Shown here: positions 1-5,727 of the stretch, one piece after another
How positions within the stretch are numbered: the first letter of the stretch is position 1
How the letters are laid out: the number at the start of each line of letters is the position of its first letter
Source: an uncultured Clostridia bacterium
GTDB lineage: Bacteria > Bacillota > Clostridia > TANB77 > CAG-508
NCBI GenBank assembly: GCA_934180065.1
Contig: CAKPRA010000048.1
Location: 1-11,619, forward strand
Reading direction: 5' to 3'
DNA length: 11,619 nucleotides
Made by a program: the position numbers and the translations under genes
Notes under the pieces: model-generated
Database searches by the model: none
What the model saw: only the letters and a program-made list of their open reading frames with translations
What the model was told of the DNA's origin: nothing

Positions 1-94
1 GAAATCAGAATTAAATAGAAAATAATGGCTGTAAAGTAGATATACAAAGATTTACAGAAGTTAAGGGAAAATTACTGACTTTTATTCTAACATC

Positions 95-124
95 TTGACC
101 GCTTCTATCGTACTATGATAAAAT
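95..124 (+). promoter_or_regulatory. Promoter for the 170-717 gene pair
   Basis: TTGACC (95-100), an 18-bp spacer and TAAAAT (119-124) form a sigma-A-type promoter; TG at 116-117 gives an extended -10. The start would be near 131, some 40 bases before the first gene. A 7-bp inverted repeat, CTGTAAA (29-35) and TTTACAG (51-57), lies upstream and could be an operator, though it is short. Confidence 0.6.
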
Positions 125-169
125 AATATCATTAAAGACTATATTAATAATAAAAGGAGCGTGACAAAA

Positions 170-445
170 ATGATGCATACAATATGCAAATATGCAGATA
201 ATACAGAACTTGTAATTTCAGATATAATAAAAAGAGAAAACGGAGAAGAAATAATAAAAGTAGTATTTGAAAGACCAACAGAACACGGGTTCGATACACT
301 TATTTTTGAATTGCCAAGCTACAAAATAGTAGAAAATGATGGAAATTATACAGACGAAGAAATTGAAATATTTAAGAAAGTTGTTGAACAAGGTGCAGCA
401 CATTTTTATGAAATTGCTAGTGAAGGAGGTCTTGAGAGTGCCTAA
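170..445 (+). CDS. Hypothetical 92-residue protein, partner of a DUF4160-type gene
   Basis: I do not recognise this family. The protein is small and acidic, with no signal peptide or membrane segment; the first half looks beta-rich and residues about 60-85 look helical. ATG at 170 is preferred because the AAAGGAG ribosome binding site (153-159) is 10 bases upstream; the in-frame GTG at 161 sits almost on the binding site. The stop overlaps the GTG of the next gene (438) by 8 bases, so the two are probably translationally coupled. DUF4160 genes often sit beside a second small ORF, commonly DUF2442, but this protein does not obviously match DUF2442. A toxin-antitoxin-like or phage-derived pair is possible but unproven. 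Confidence 0.6.
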   Translation: MMHTICKYADNTELVISDIIKRENGEEIIKVVFERPTEHGFDTLIFELPSYKIVENDGNYTDEEIEIFKKVVEQGAAHFYEIASEGGLESA

Positions 446-717
446 TATATTTGAAACAATGCGGATATAAGATATACTTTTGGTCAAATGAAAATGATGA
501 ACCAATTCATATACATATATCTAAAGGAAATCCTACAAGCAATTCAACAAAAATTTGGCTTACAAAAAGTGGTGGAACAATAGTTGCAAATAATAAAAGC
601 AATATTCCTATGAATGATTTAAAGAAGATTTTAAAGGTTGTAAATGATAACTATTTTTTAATATTAGCAAAATGGAAAAATTACTTTGAAGGGCAAGAAC
701 TTAAGTTCTATTGTTAA
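438..717 (+). pseudogene. DUF4160-family protein, frameshifted near its start
   Basis: From codon 454 onward the product reads KQCGYKIYFWSNENDEPIHI, the hallmark N-terminus of DUF4160 (aromatic-rich strand, then SNE..EP.HIHI). Family members usually start with M-P-x-I just before this. Here the expected start is GTG CCT AAT ATA TTT at 438-452, seven bases after an AGGAGGT site (424-430), but it lies in another frame and runs into TAA after 10 codons. Removing the single G at 453 joins the frames into a normal 92-residue protein. A TTG at 451 could start the downstream frame, but it is about 20 bases from the ribosome binding site and would drop the conserved start. I read it as a frameshifted gene; function of the family is unknown. 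Confidence 0.72.
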
Positions 718-796
718 TAAAATAGTAGTAACAGTAATTGAAAGTTACTATAAAAAGTGCTAATATATATGTGAGCGGTATCCAAGAAACTAATAA

Positions 797-857
797 AGCC
801 TTGGGTCAATTACGAAACTCTGGAAACTTACGAAGCCCAGGGTTATTTTTGTATAAC
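797..857 (+). mobile_element. Possible IS200/IS605-type right-end remnant (structured hairpins)
   Basis: A 10-bp stem pairs 797-806 with 835-844, enclosing ACTCTGGAAACTTACGAAGC, and is followed at once by a second hairpin (GTTAT 842-846 with ATAAC 853-857, overlapping the first). The CTGG(G)AAC-TTACGAAGCCC pattern resembles what I remember of the sequence just before the right end of tnpB-carrying IS605-family elements, where the omega RNA ends. No tnpA or tnpB is present, so this would be a solo end. The same stem followed by TTATTTTT could instead be a terminator for the upstream gene pair. Confidence 0.33.
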
Positions 858-867
858 AATAGTATAA

Positions 868-896
868 TTGACATTTTACATAAAAGATGATAATAT
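868..896 (+). promoter_or_regulatory. Promoter of the small-protein operon
   Basis: TTGACA (868-873), a 17-bp spacer and TAATAT (891-896) make a strong sigma-A promoter. It leaves an untranslated leader of about 155 bases before the first gene at 1056. Confidence 0.65.
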
Positions 897-910
897 AAAT
901 CCATAAATTC

Positions 911-925
911 CAGGCAATTTGCCTG
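911..925. promoter_or_regulatory. Perfect palindrome in early leader (candidate operator)
   Basis: CAGGCAATTTGCCTG is a perfect 7+1+7 palindrome placed just after the predicted transcription start. That is a typical position for a repressor site, and it could also form a hairpin in the RNA. No regulator can be assigned. Confidence 0.4.
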
Positions 926-996
926 TTTATATACAATCCGAGTTAGTGGAATAATGCAGAATTTGCATATATTCGTGTTCAACACTAACAAAACCA

Positions 997-1036
997 TAAG
1001 CAAGTATGAAGGTCAGCTTACTTTGCTTACAACCTT
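997..1036 (+). promoter_or_regulatory. Leader hairpin with possible H-type pseudoknot before the ribosome binding site
   Basis: TAAGCAAGTA (997-1006) pairs with TACTTTGCTTA (1019-1029) with one bulged base. AAGGT in the loop (1009-1013) can pair with ACCTT (1032-1036) just downstream, giving an H-type pseudoknot ending five bases before the TAGGAGG site (1041-1047). Such an arrangement could control translation of the operon. The second helix has only five pairs, so chance is not excluded. Confidence 0.35.
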
Positions 1037-1055
1037 AAATTAGGAGGATACATTA

Positions 1056-1268
1056 ATGGAAATTATACGCCCCAAAAGGTATATCCACTTACCTAATGGA
1101 AAAATGCGGGAGTTATGTCCAGGAGTTCTAATAAAAGGTGCAAAAGTTATTCCTGCTGATCCTGAAAAGATAGCCAAAACGAACAGAAAACTAGCTAAAA
1201 AGTGCAAAAAGCAACGTGAGAATGATGCTGAAGCAAAAGTTTGGACTAAAACTCATGGTTGTTGTTGA
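1056..1268 (+). CDS. Unrecognised 70-residue basic protein, first gene of small-protein operon
   Basis: The ATG follows TAGGAGG (1041-1047) by eight bases. The product is basic: the N-terminal half looks like a compact beta segment (RYIHLPNGKMRELCPG), the second half is a Lys/Arg-rich helix, and the protein ends in H-G-C-C. There are four Cys in total, which might bind metal. I see no membrane segment or known domain. It is the first of five genes packed within about 1.1 kb that share one promoter and terminator, and the stretch is visibly richer in G+C than its flanks, suggesting separate ancestry. Phage or mobile-element origin is plausible; no function is assigned. Confidence 0.6.
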   Translation: MEIIRPKRYIHLPNGKMRELCPGVLIKGAKVIPADPEKIAKTNRKLAKKCKKQRENDAEAKVWTKTHGCC

Positions 1269-1286
1269 TGCTTAGGAGGTATCTAT

Positions 1287-1490
1287 ATGAAAGACTCTAA
1301 TATAAAACGGTTTATACCTAAAGAACTTCTGCAATCCAGCAGTACAATAAAAATTATTGAACCACCTAAAGGACAGGTATCATCAAAAGCAGCTTATTTT
1401 CTTGAAAACCAAATATCAATTCAGACAGAAGCAAATAATGCAGCAGTAAAAAAGCAATTTGAACATATGTTAGTGGAAGGTAAATTCTAA
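1287..1490 (+). CDS. Unrecognised 67-residue protein, second gene of small-protein operon
   Basis: TAGGAGGT (1273-1280) precedes the ATG at good spacing, 18 bases after the previous stop. The product has a Lys/Ile-rich N-terminus, a Pro/Gly turn (IEPPKGQVSSKAAYFL) and a helical C-terminus; there are no Cys, signal peptide or membrane segment. Its stop TAA shares one base with the ATG of the next gene, indicating translational coupling. No family recognised. Confidence 0.58.
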   Translation: MKDSNIKRFIPKELLQSSSTIKIIEPPKGQVSSKAAYFLENQISIQTEANNAAVKKQFEHMLVEGKF

Positions 1491-1696
1491 TGGGAACTTT
1501 TGATGAGTTGAAAAAGAAGTACAGCTGTGGTTCACTTCTTAAAAAGAAATCTTGCCAAGGCAGAACTATTTGAATTGAAAGGTTAGGTGTTCATACTGCA
1601 GAACGTATAAACGAGAGAATATCACGTTCAGCTAAGCAATACCGAGTAGAATTACATAGGACAATGAGATTAGCAGATGAAACATATTCAGACTAA
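1490..1696 (+). pseudogene. Third gene of small-protein operon, interrupted by in-frame TGA
   Basis: The ATG at 1490 overlaps the previous stop and has GGAAGG upstream. Reading runs 27 codons (MGTFDELKKKYSCGSLLKKK, then SCQGRTI), meets TGA at 1571-1573, and continues in frame for 40 more codons (IERLGVHTAERINERISRSA and on) to TAA at 1694-1696. The downstream part is well-behaved, amphipathic and charged, ends a normal distance before the next ribosome binding site, and has no own start codon with a binding site. The full 68-codon size matches its neighbours. Genes before and after it use TGA as a normal stop (1266-1268, 1909-1911), so the genetic code is not reassigned here. A nonsense mutation is simplest; readthrough or a sequencing error is possible. 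Confidence 0.6.
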
Positions 1697-1716
1697 ATTT
1701 AGTGGAGGTAGTACAA

Positions 1717-1911
1717 ATGAAAACTTTACCCAAACCCAAAATAGAATGTGGAACAATGGAAATAAAACTTCCAAAGTACCAGGAATTATTGATGATGGAA
1801 AAAGAAGCAATACCAGAACTCCAAAAGCACTTAGAAGAAGCAGATAAACTAAAGAGAGAAAGTTACGTAACAATGATGAGAAGTCACCGTAAACTTAAGC
1901 GAGGTGTTTGA
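1717..1911 (+). CDS. Unrecognised 64-residue helical protein, fourth gene of small-protein operon
   Basis: GGAGG (1704-1708) lies eight bases before this ATG; an in-frame GTG at 1702 overlaps that binding site and is rejected as start. After a Lys/Pro N-terminus, residues about 20-60 form a strongly charged, probably coiled helix (MEKEAIPELQKHLEEADKLK), ending in a basic tail. The TGA stop at 1909-1911 lies one base before the next ATG. Soluble and unrecognised; a helical partner or nucleic-acid binder is conceivable but not shown. Confidence 0.58.
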   Translation: MKTLPKPKIECGTMEIKLPKYQELLMMEKEAIPELQKHLEEADKLKRESYVTMMRSHRKLKRGV

Positions 1912-1912
1912 C

Positions 1913-2143
1913 ATGAGCAATAAACCTAAAAAAATGGTCCGGAACTCTTGTTTAGATGAACCTAAGGAATTTGTATGGGATCCTTGTTTAGACAAGCCAA
2001 TGCAGTCTAAACCCAAAGCCATACGCAGTATGGTTAATGCAAAATATATGCGCAATTTGCCAATTATACGCAGAAACATTGAGTGTGGCAAATTGGAATC
2101 CGCAAGAGCAGCTAAAGAACTAGCCAAGTATATCATTAAGTAA
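1913..2143 (+). CDS. Unrecognised 76-residue basic protein, last gene of small-protein operon
   Basis: ATG at 1913 follows GAGGTG (1901-1906) and lies one base past the preceding stop; an in-frame GTG at 1904 lies inside the binding site. Near the N-terminus a short motif is repeated, N-S-C-L-D-E-P and D-P-C-L-D-K-P, followed by a basic region (SKPKAIRSMVNAKYMRNLPI) and a helix ending in KYIIK. The repeated C-L-D-x-P is the only distinctive feature. The gene is followed directly by a strong terminator, closing the operon. Confidence 0.58.
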   Translation: MSNKPKKMVRNSCLDEPKEFVWDPCLDKPMQSKPKAIRSMVNAKYMRNLPIIRRNIECGKLESARAAKELAKYIIK

Positions 2144-2157
2144 AAAATTACTGACCA

Positions 2158-2199
2158 AAAAACAAGACTTTCTCTTCAAAATTGAGAGTCTTGTTTTTT
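2158..2199 (+). terminator. Intrinsic terminator of the small-protein operon
   Basis: AACAAGAC-tt-TCTC (2161-2174) pairs with GAGAGTCTTGTT (2184-2195), with a two-base bulge and a nine-base loop, followed by a T-run to 2199. It sits 15 bases past the last stop codon. Confidence 0.85.
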
Positions 2200-2242
2200 A
2201 TTTATAATACGTTTCTATAGAAATGAAAATGGATTTTAAGAC

Positions 2243-2276
2243 ATTTTTATAAAAAAGATATTTTTATAAAAAAGAT
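2243..2276. repeat. Perfect 17-bp tandem duplication
   Basis: ATTTTTATAAAAAAGAT occurs twice back to back (2243-2259, 2260-2276). It is probably a replication-slippage duplication in A/T-rich DNA. Confidence 0.8.
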
Positions 2277-2590
2277 ATATAATTTGTTGTTTTATAATTT
2301 CTTAAGAATTTAACAAATTTGAGAAGTAGGGGAGAAAAATAGCAATTTTTAGTATAATGATTGATTTTTATATAAATTAAAAATAAAATTTATAAAAATA
2401 ATTTTTAAAAAAGAAAAATAAGTTTGGAAAAGAAATTCTAATATATAAAATATAATTATAAAAATAAAATAATAAATATAAATTAAGATAAAAAATAATT
2501 AATAACAGCCATACATACATAAATATATAATAACGATAGAAGAGAGATAGGAAATTTTCAAAATTATCTCTATGCAGGGTATCAAAATCC

Positions 2591-2618
2591 GATATTAAAC
2601 ATTGCACAAAATGAAAGT
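2591..2618 (+). repeat. 28-bp direct repeat, left copy
   Basis: The first 22 bases, beginning GATATTAAACATTGCACAAA, match 6153-6174 exactly; after one mismatch (G here, C there) AAAGT also matches. The pair brackets the 3.5-kb PHP/HD island and could be an attachment-site duplication or a recombination scar. Confidence 0.7.
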
Positions 2619-2820
2619 AATATGACTATTTTCTATGAGGTAAATTTAATATATTAGTTTAGAAAAAGAGTAAACGAGAAAACAGTGGAAAACCGCTATA
2701 AATAAATGAAAACTATAATTTTGTCGAAATATTTATATTCTAAAATTCCCAAAATGTCGCAGTTTAATATGGTTATTATATTTCCGCTTCTTGGTATATA
2801 AAAAAATTCTAATATGTATA

Positions 2821-2849
2821 TTGACACATTGCCTAAAAGCTTGTATAAT
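2821..2849 (+). promoter_or_regulatory. Perfect consensus sigma-A promoter of the island
   Basis: TTGACA (2821-2826), exactly 17 bp, then TATAAT (2844-2849). This is the strongest promoter in the window. The start would be near 2856, driving the 34-residue peptide and, past the terminator at 2980-3021, the gene at 3046 and perhaps the PHP/HD genes. Confidence 0.85.
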
Positions 2850-2883
2850 GTGCTCAATAAAAGAAAAAAGAAAGTAGAATAAA

Positions 2884-2988
2884 ATGAAATTTAGTGAATC
2901 AAGATTTAAATTTAACTTAATAATATTATCAATAAAACTATATGTTTTTTTATTATCTTTCATTTTTATAAATATTTGTAGAAGATAG
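2884..2988 (+). CDS. Possible 34-residue hydrophobic peptide
   Basis: The ORF opens about 30 bases after the predicted transcript start. It has a polar N-terminus (MKFSESRFKFN) and one hydrophobic segment, about residues 12-31, ending N-I-C-R-R, consistent with a single-pass membrane peptide. The upstream GAAAGTAGA is only a weak ribosome binding site. The stop codon lies inside the 5' arm of the terminator hairpin, as in translated leaders that control attenuation. It could be a leader peptide, a small toxin-like membrane peptide, or non-coding. Confidence 0.35.
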   Translation: MKFSESRFKFNLIILSIKLYVFLLSFIFINICRR

Positions 2989-3021
2989 AGTTACTTTACG
3001 GTAACTTTGTCTTCTTTTTTT
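2980..3021 (+). terminator. Intrinsic terminator or attenuator between promoter and gene 3046
   Basis: AGAAGA (2980-2985) pairs with TCTTCT (3010-3015), and AGTTAC (2989-2994) with GTAACT (3001-3006), separated by a 3x3 internal loop; a seven-T run follows. It stands between the consensus promoter and the next gene, so either that gene depends on readthrough or this ends a short transcript. Confidence 0.75.
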
Positions 3022-3045
3022 GTAAAAAATGGAGGCCGTATAAGA

Positions 3046-3492
3046 ATGAAAAAAGTAATAAGAGGAATGGGCAAAATTGAATTTGGAAGGTTTTATAATC
3101 CAAATAATAGAATAATCAATTCTGTAGAAGAAACTCCTATTTTAGAGAGTACCTTAACAAAAGAAATTTCTTGGAAGCAGTTAAGAAATTTCCTAGATAA
3201 TGATTATATATACAGTTTATTAACACACAGAAAAAATATTAATGTATATAAAACAAAAGCTATAAATTTATTATCTAAATATAGATTCGATATTTTTGTA
3301 AAATACTATTATGTGAGATGTTATATTGAAAATCATAATTTAAAAGAAGCAACAGATATTTATTTATCACATATAAAAGCATTTAATAATTTTCATGAAC
3401 CGGATGGCAGAAAAAATGGTGCTGATATTTTCTTACAAAATTTCAATAATCTTATAGAAAACATTAGAGCATGTAGGTACAAACTTGGCTAA
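3046..3492 (+). CDS. Truncated ParB-like (helical N-terminal domain) protein, 148 residues
   Basis: ATG at 3046 is chosen because GGAGG (3031-3035) lies ten bases upstream; the frame is open back to a TTG at 3007 inside the terminator, which is unlikely to be used. The protein is helical and basic. From about residue 80 it contains RFDIFVKYYYVRCYIENHNL, then YLSHIKAFNNFHEPDGRK and a terminal F..NFNNLIENI. From memory this resembles the segment preceding a ParB/sulfiredoxin-like nuclease fold in larger proteins, where the text continues G-F-D then a strand and a G.HR motif. Here it stops right after that segment (NIRACRYKLG), so the catalytic domain is missing. Treat the family call as tentative. 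It may be a decayed N-terminus joined to unrelated DNA (see 3477-3695). Confidence 0.45.
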   Translation: MKKVIRGMGKIEFGRFYNPNNRIINSVEETPILESTLTKEISWKQLRNFLDNDYIYSLLTHRKNINVYKTKAINLLSKYRFDIFVKYYYVRCYIENHNLKEATDIYLSHIKAFNNFHEPDGRKNGADIFLQNFNNLIENIRACRYKLG

Positions 3493-3695
3493 AAAAAGGA
3501 GGCTTTTTTATTCTCGATACAGTAAGATATGATGAGAGTAAAGAAATCTTCCTTCCTTCAGGTAACAACAAGAATGTGACAAAGTTTCGCAAACAGTTCA
3601 GAAATAAGGAAAAATCATCAACATTATTATTATATCCCTTAGATTATTCTAGGGGATATAATAAAATTTATCAAAAAAGGAGTGTTATAATATGA
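3477..3695 (+). pseudogene. C-terminal gene fragment without a start codon (Z1-like tail?)
   Basis: In the frame that is -1 to the 3046 gene, 72 codons are open from just after a TAG (3474-3476) to TGA (3693-3695). The text is protein-like: GGFFILDTVRYDESKEIFLP, then SGNNKNVTKFRKQ and STLLLYPLDYSR. No ATG, GTG or TTG with a ribosome binding site begins it. The LLLYPLD-type strand recalls the end of Z1-domain proteins found in restriction and defence loci, but that is a recollection, not a match. I read it as a remnant whose 5' part was lost at a recombination junction near 3470-3480. Its last codon overlaps the ATG of the PHP gene. Confidence 0.4.
3627..3664. promoter_or_regulatory. 16-bp inverted repeat upstream of the PHP gene
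   Basis: TTATTATATCCCTTAG (3627-3642) pairs with CTAGGGGATATAATAA (3649-3664) over 16 bp with one T-G wobble and a six-base loop. There is no T-tract after it, so it is not a canonical terminator. It ends about 10 bases before the AAAAAGGAG ribosome binding site of the PHP gene, and TATAAT occurs within its right arm. It could be an operator, an mRNA-stabilising hairpin or a processing site. Confidence 0.6.
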
Positions 3696-4562
3696 TTGAT
3701 TTACATACACATACAATATTTTCAGATGGCACATGGACCCTTGAAGAAATGCTATCAAATGCAGAAAAAGCAGGAATATCAACTTTAGCAATTACTGATC
3801 ACGATACTGCTATGCCACACATAAAATTAAAAGAGATTGATACTAAAAACTATTTTTCTGGAAGGATTATTGTTGGAGGAGAATTCAATGCATTTTTTGA
3901 CAATACGAAGATTGAACTACTAGGTTATGATTTTAGTCCTGAATTATTACAAGAGTGGATAAATAAAACTTATAATACTATGGATGAAATAGAAGGATAC
4001 AAAAAAGAATTTGATGAATTGTTACAATTATGCAAAAAAAATAATATAAAAACAACAAAAGATTTAGAATATGATGAGTCTTTAAAATATCCAACCAAAA
4101 TTATTTATAATGATATTACTAAATACATTGAAAATAGAAAATTTTTTACTGATGATGAATGGAATATACGAGAAGGCTTTTTTAGAAGTTGTACATGTAA
4201 TCCAAATTTTGTATTGTACAGAGATTTTTCTAAACAATATCCAAATGCACTAGAAGTTTCAAAACAAATAAGAAAAGCACGGAGGTAAAGTTTTTATAGC
4301 ACATTTATATCTATATTCAATGAATGACCATATTAAATATTTGGAAAAATTAGTACAAGAAGGAATTCTAGATGGTGTAGAGGTATATTATTCTGGATTT
4401 AGTCAAGAACAAATAACTACTTTAGAAAAATTCTGTAAAGAACATAATTTATATATGTCAGCAGGAACAGATTGTCATGGAGAGAGAAAACCAAATATAA
4501 AACTTGGAATTGGATTAGGAAATATGAATGTTTCTGAAGAAGTAATTAAGAATTGGTTATAA
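3692..4562 (+). pseudogene. PHP-domain metal-dependent phosphoesterase, split by a one-base frameshift
   Basis: The N-terminal part carries the PHP signature: D-L-H-T-H-T with S-D-G (residues 3-13), LAITDHDTA (32-40) and GGEFN with a Glu ligand at 64. The downstream part, from 4320, supplies AGTDCHGERKP, the last metal motif. PHP enzymes of the TrpH/YciV type are hydrolases of nucleotides or nucleic-acid 5' ends that use a trinuclear metal site; the substrate cannot be told here. The first frame ends ...RKARR-stop at 4286-4288. Dropping C4280 gives K-A-G-G-K-V-F-I-A-H, matching the family's conserved AGG..vlAH stretch, and an uninterrupted protein of 289 residues, the usual size. The start is ATG 3692 after AAAAAGGAG. 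As sequenced, neither piece has a full active site unless recoding or an error is involved. The HD gene follows 33 bases later. Confidence 0.85.
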
Positions 4563-4595
4563 GGATACTTAAAGGGGTTAATAGGAGGCTAAACA

Positions 4596-5633
4596 ATGGA
4601 TTATTTTGAAAATTTAAATAAAGAAATAAAAAGGTATTTTTATATTTTATCACCTGAAATACCATATTTTTTATATGAGTTTACTAATACTCCTGAATTA
4701 CAAAGAATTGGAAAAATAGGAATGAATTGTGGGACTGATTACACAAAAATCTTTAATAACAAATTCTTTTATTCAAGATTGGATCACAGTATAGGTGTTG
4801 CTTTAATTATATGGAATTTTACAAAGGACAAAAAACAAACATTAGCAGGTTTATTTCATGATATTGCTACACCATGTTTTAGCCATTGTATTGATTTCTT
4901 ACATAAAGATTATATAAATCAGGAAGTAACAGAAGCGGATACAAGAAAAATTATAGAAGAATCACAAGAAATAATGAAATTGTTGAGGAAAGATAATATA
5001 CTAATAGATGAAGTCTGCGATTATAAAATATACCCAATAGCCGATAATAATACACCACAATTGTCTGCAGATAGATTAGAGTATACATTCTCTAGTGGAA
5101 TGAGTTTTACAAAAGAATGGGAAGTATCTGATGTAAAAGAAATGTATTCTAATTTAACTGTTTTATCTAATGAAAATAATATTATCGAATTAGGATTCAA
5201 AGATAAAGAAATAGCAGAAAAGTTTGTAAATGGTGCAAGCAAGATGTGGATGGAGTTTCAAGGCAATAAAGATAAATTAGTTATGCAGTTCATTGCTGAT
5301 TCAATGAAAAACGCAATTAACAAAAAAGTATTTGATGAAATCGATTTATATAAATATTCTGAAATTGAAATAATTAATAAAATTATAAATTGCAATGAAA
5401 AGAACCTTAGTAATAATTTTAAAAGCTTTATGGAGAGTACAGATATTAATGAAGGGGGTACTCCACCAAAAGATAATTATTATATTGGATTTGATGTCAA
5501 AAAAAGATATATTAATCCTTTAGTTAAAGATACCCGATTAACTGATTTATCAGCTAAATCAAAAGAACTTATAGAGCAAGTAAGAAATTATAAGTTTGAG
5601 AATTATGCATGGTTTCAATTTAGAGTATTATAA
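4596..5633 (+). CDS. HD-domain phosphohydrolase (SAMHD1/dGTPase-like fold), 345 residues
   Basis: The order of motifs is that of HD phosphohydrolases: R-L-D-H-S (His 64), L-F-H-D-I (His-Asp 88-89), then PCFSHCIDF (His 97) and SADRLEY (Asp 159). All four metal-ligand positions are present, so the enzyme should be active. The HD-x-x-x-x-x-F-S-H spacing recalls dNTP triphosphohydrolases and SAMHD1-like proteins, which cleave nucleotides, but the family also includes other phosphohydrolases. The remaining 185 residues are helical and unrecognised. It is cytoplasmic, with no signal or membrane segment. ATG follows ATAGGAGG (4581-4588). It probably forms an operon with the PHP gene 33 bases upstream, and a terminator follows. 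Pairing with PHP suggests nucleotide or nucleic-acid metabolism, possibly defence; that is inference. Confidence 0.82.
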   Translation: MDYFENLNKEIKRYFYILSPEIPYFLYEFTNTPELQRIGKIGMNCGTDYTKIFNNKFFYSRLDHSIGVALIIWNFTKDKKQTLAGLFHDIATPCFSHCIDFLHKDYINQEVTEADTRKIIEESQEIMKLLRKDNILIDEVCDYKIYPIADNNTPQLSADRLEYTFSSGMSFTKEWEVSDVKEMYSNLTVLSNENNIIELGFKDKEIAEKFVNGASKMWMEFQGNKDKLVMQFIADSMKNAINKKVFDEIDLYKYSEIEIINKIINCNEKNLSNNFKSFMESTDINEGGTPPKDNYYIGFDVKKRYINPLVKDTRLTDLSAKSKELIEQVRNYKFENYAWFQFRVL

Positions 5634-5667
5634 TTTTTATAATTAAAAAATTTTAAAAGATATAGAC

Positions 5668-5700
5668 AAAAGATTAGCTATTTTTTCTGCTAATCTTTTT
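5668..5700 (+). terminator. Intrinsic terminator after the HD gene
   Basis: AAAAGATTAGC (5668-5678) pairs perfectly with GCTAATCTTTT (5689-5699) around a ten-base loop, merging into a short T-run. It lies 35 bases past the HD stop codon. Symmetry of the A and T runs allows it to act on both strands. Confidence 0.8.
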
Positions 5701-5727
5701 ATCACATATAAAGGTGAAATGTATTGA

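Larger units (their letters stand above)
2200..2820. other. A/T-rich intergenic region
   Basis: About 620 bases of low-complexity A/T sequence. Apart from the tandem repeat at 2243-2276 and the direct repeat at 2591-2618, I see no gene with a ribosome binding site on either strand. Long minus-strand open frames here are made of Phe/Tyr/Ile/Leu codons from A/T-rich DNA and are not credible. Confidence 0.6.

Noticed and set aside
806..1003. A 65-codon minus-strand open frame.
   Set aside because: It has no ribosome binding site, is rich in Leu/Ile/Cys, and overlaps the hairpins and promoter of the plus strand.
1571..1573. In-frame TGA as a selenocysteine codon.
   Set aside because: I see no SECIS-like hairpin directly after it, the surrounding protein resembles no redox family, and adjacent genes use TGA as stop.
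1688..2136. Minus-strand open frames opposite the small-protein operon.
   Set aside because: They are shadows; the plus-strand genes have correct ribosome binding sites, promoter and terminator.
2243..2276. Tandem 17-bp units as the start of a CRISPR array or iteron set.
   Set aside because: There are only two units, with no spacers and low-complexity content.
2377..2963. Two 76-codon minus-strand open frames (2377-2607 and 2733-2963).
   Set aside because: They are dominated by Phe, Tyr, Ile and Leu from A/T-rich DNA, lack ribosome binding sites, and the second covers the plus-strand consensus promoter.
5021..5242. Minus-strand 73-codon open frame within the HD gene.
   Set aside because: It lies wholly inside an intact gene with clear catalytic motifs and has no ribosome binding site.
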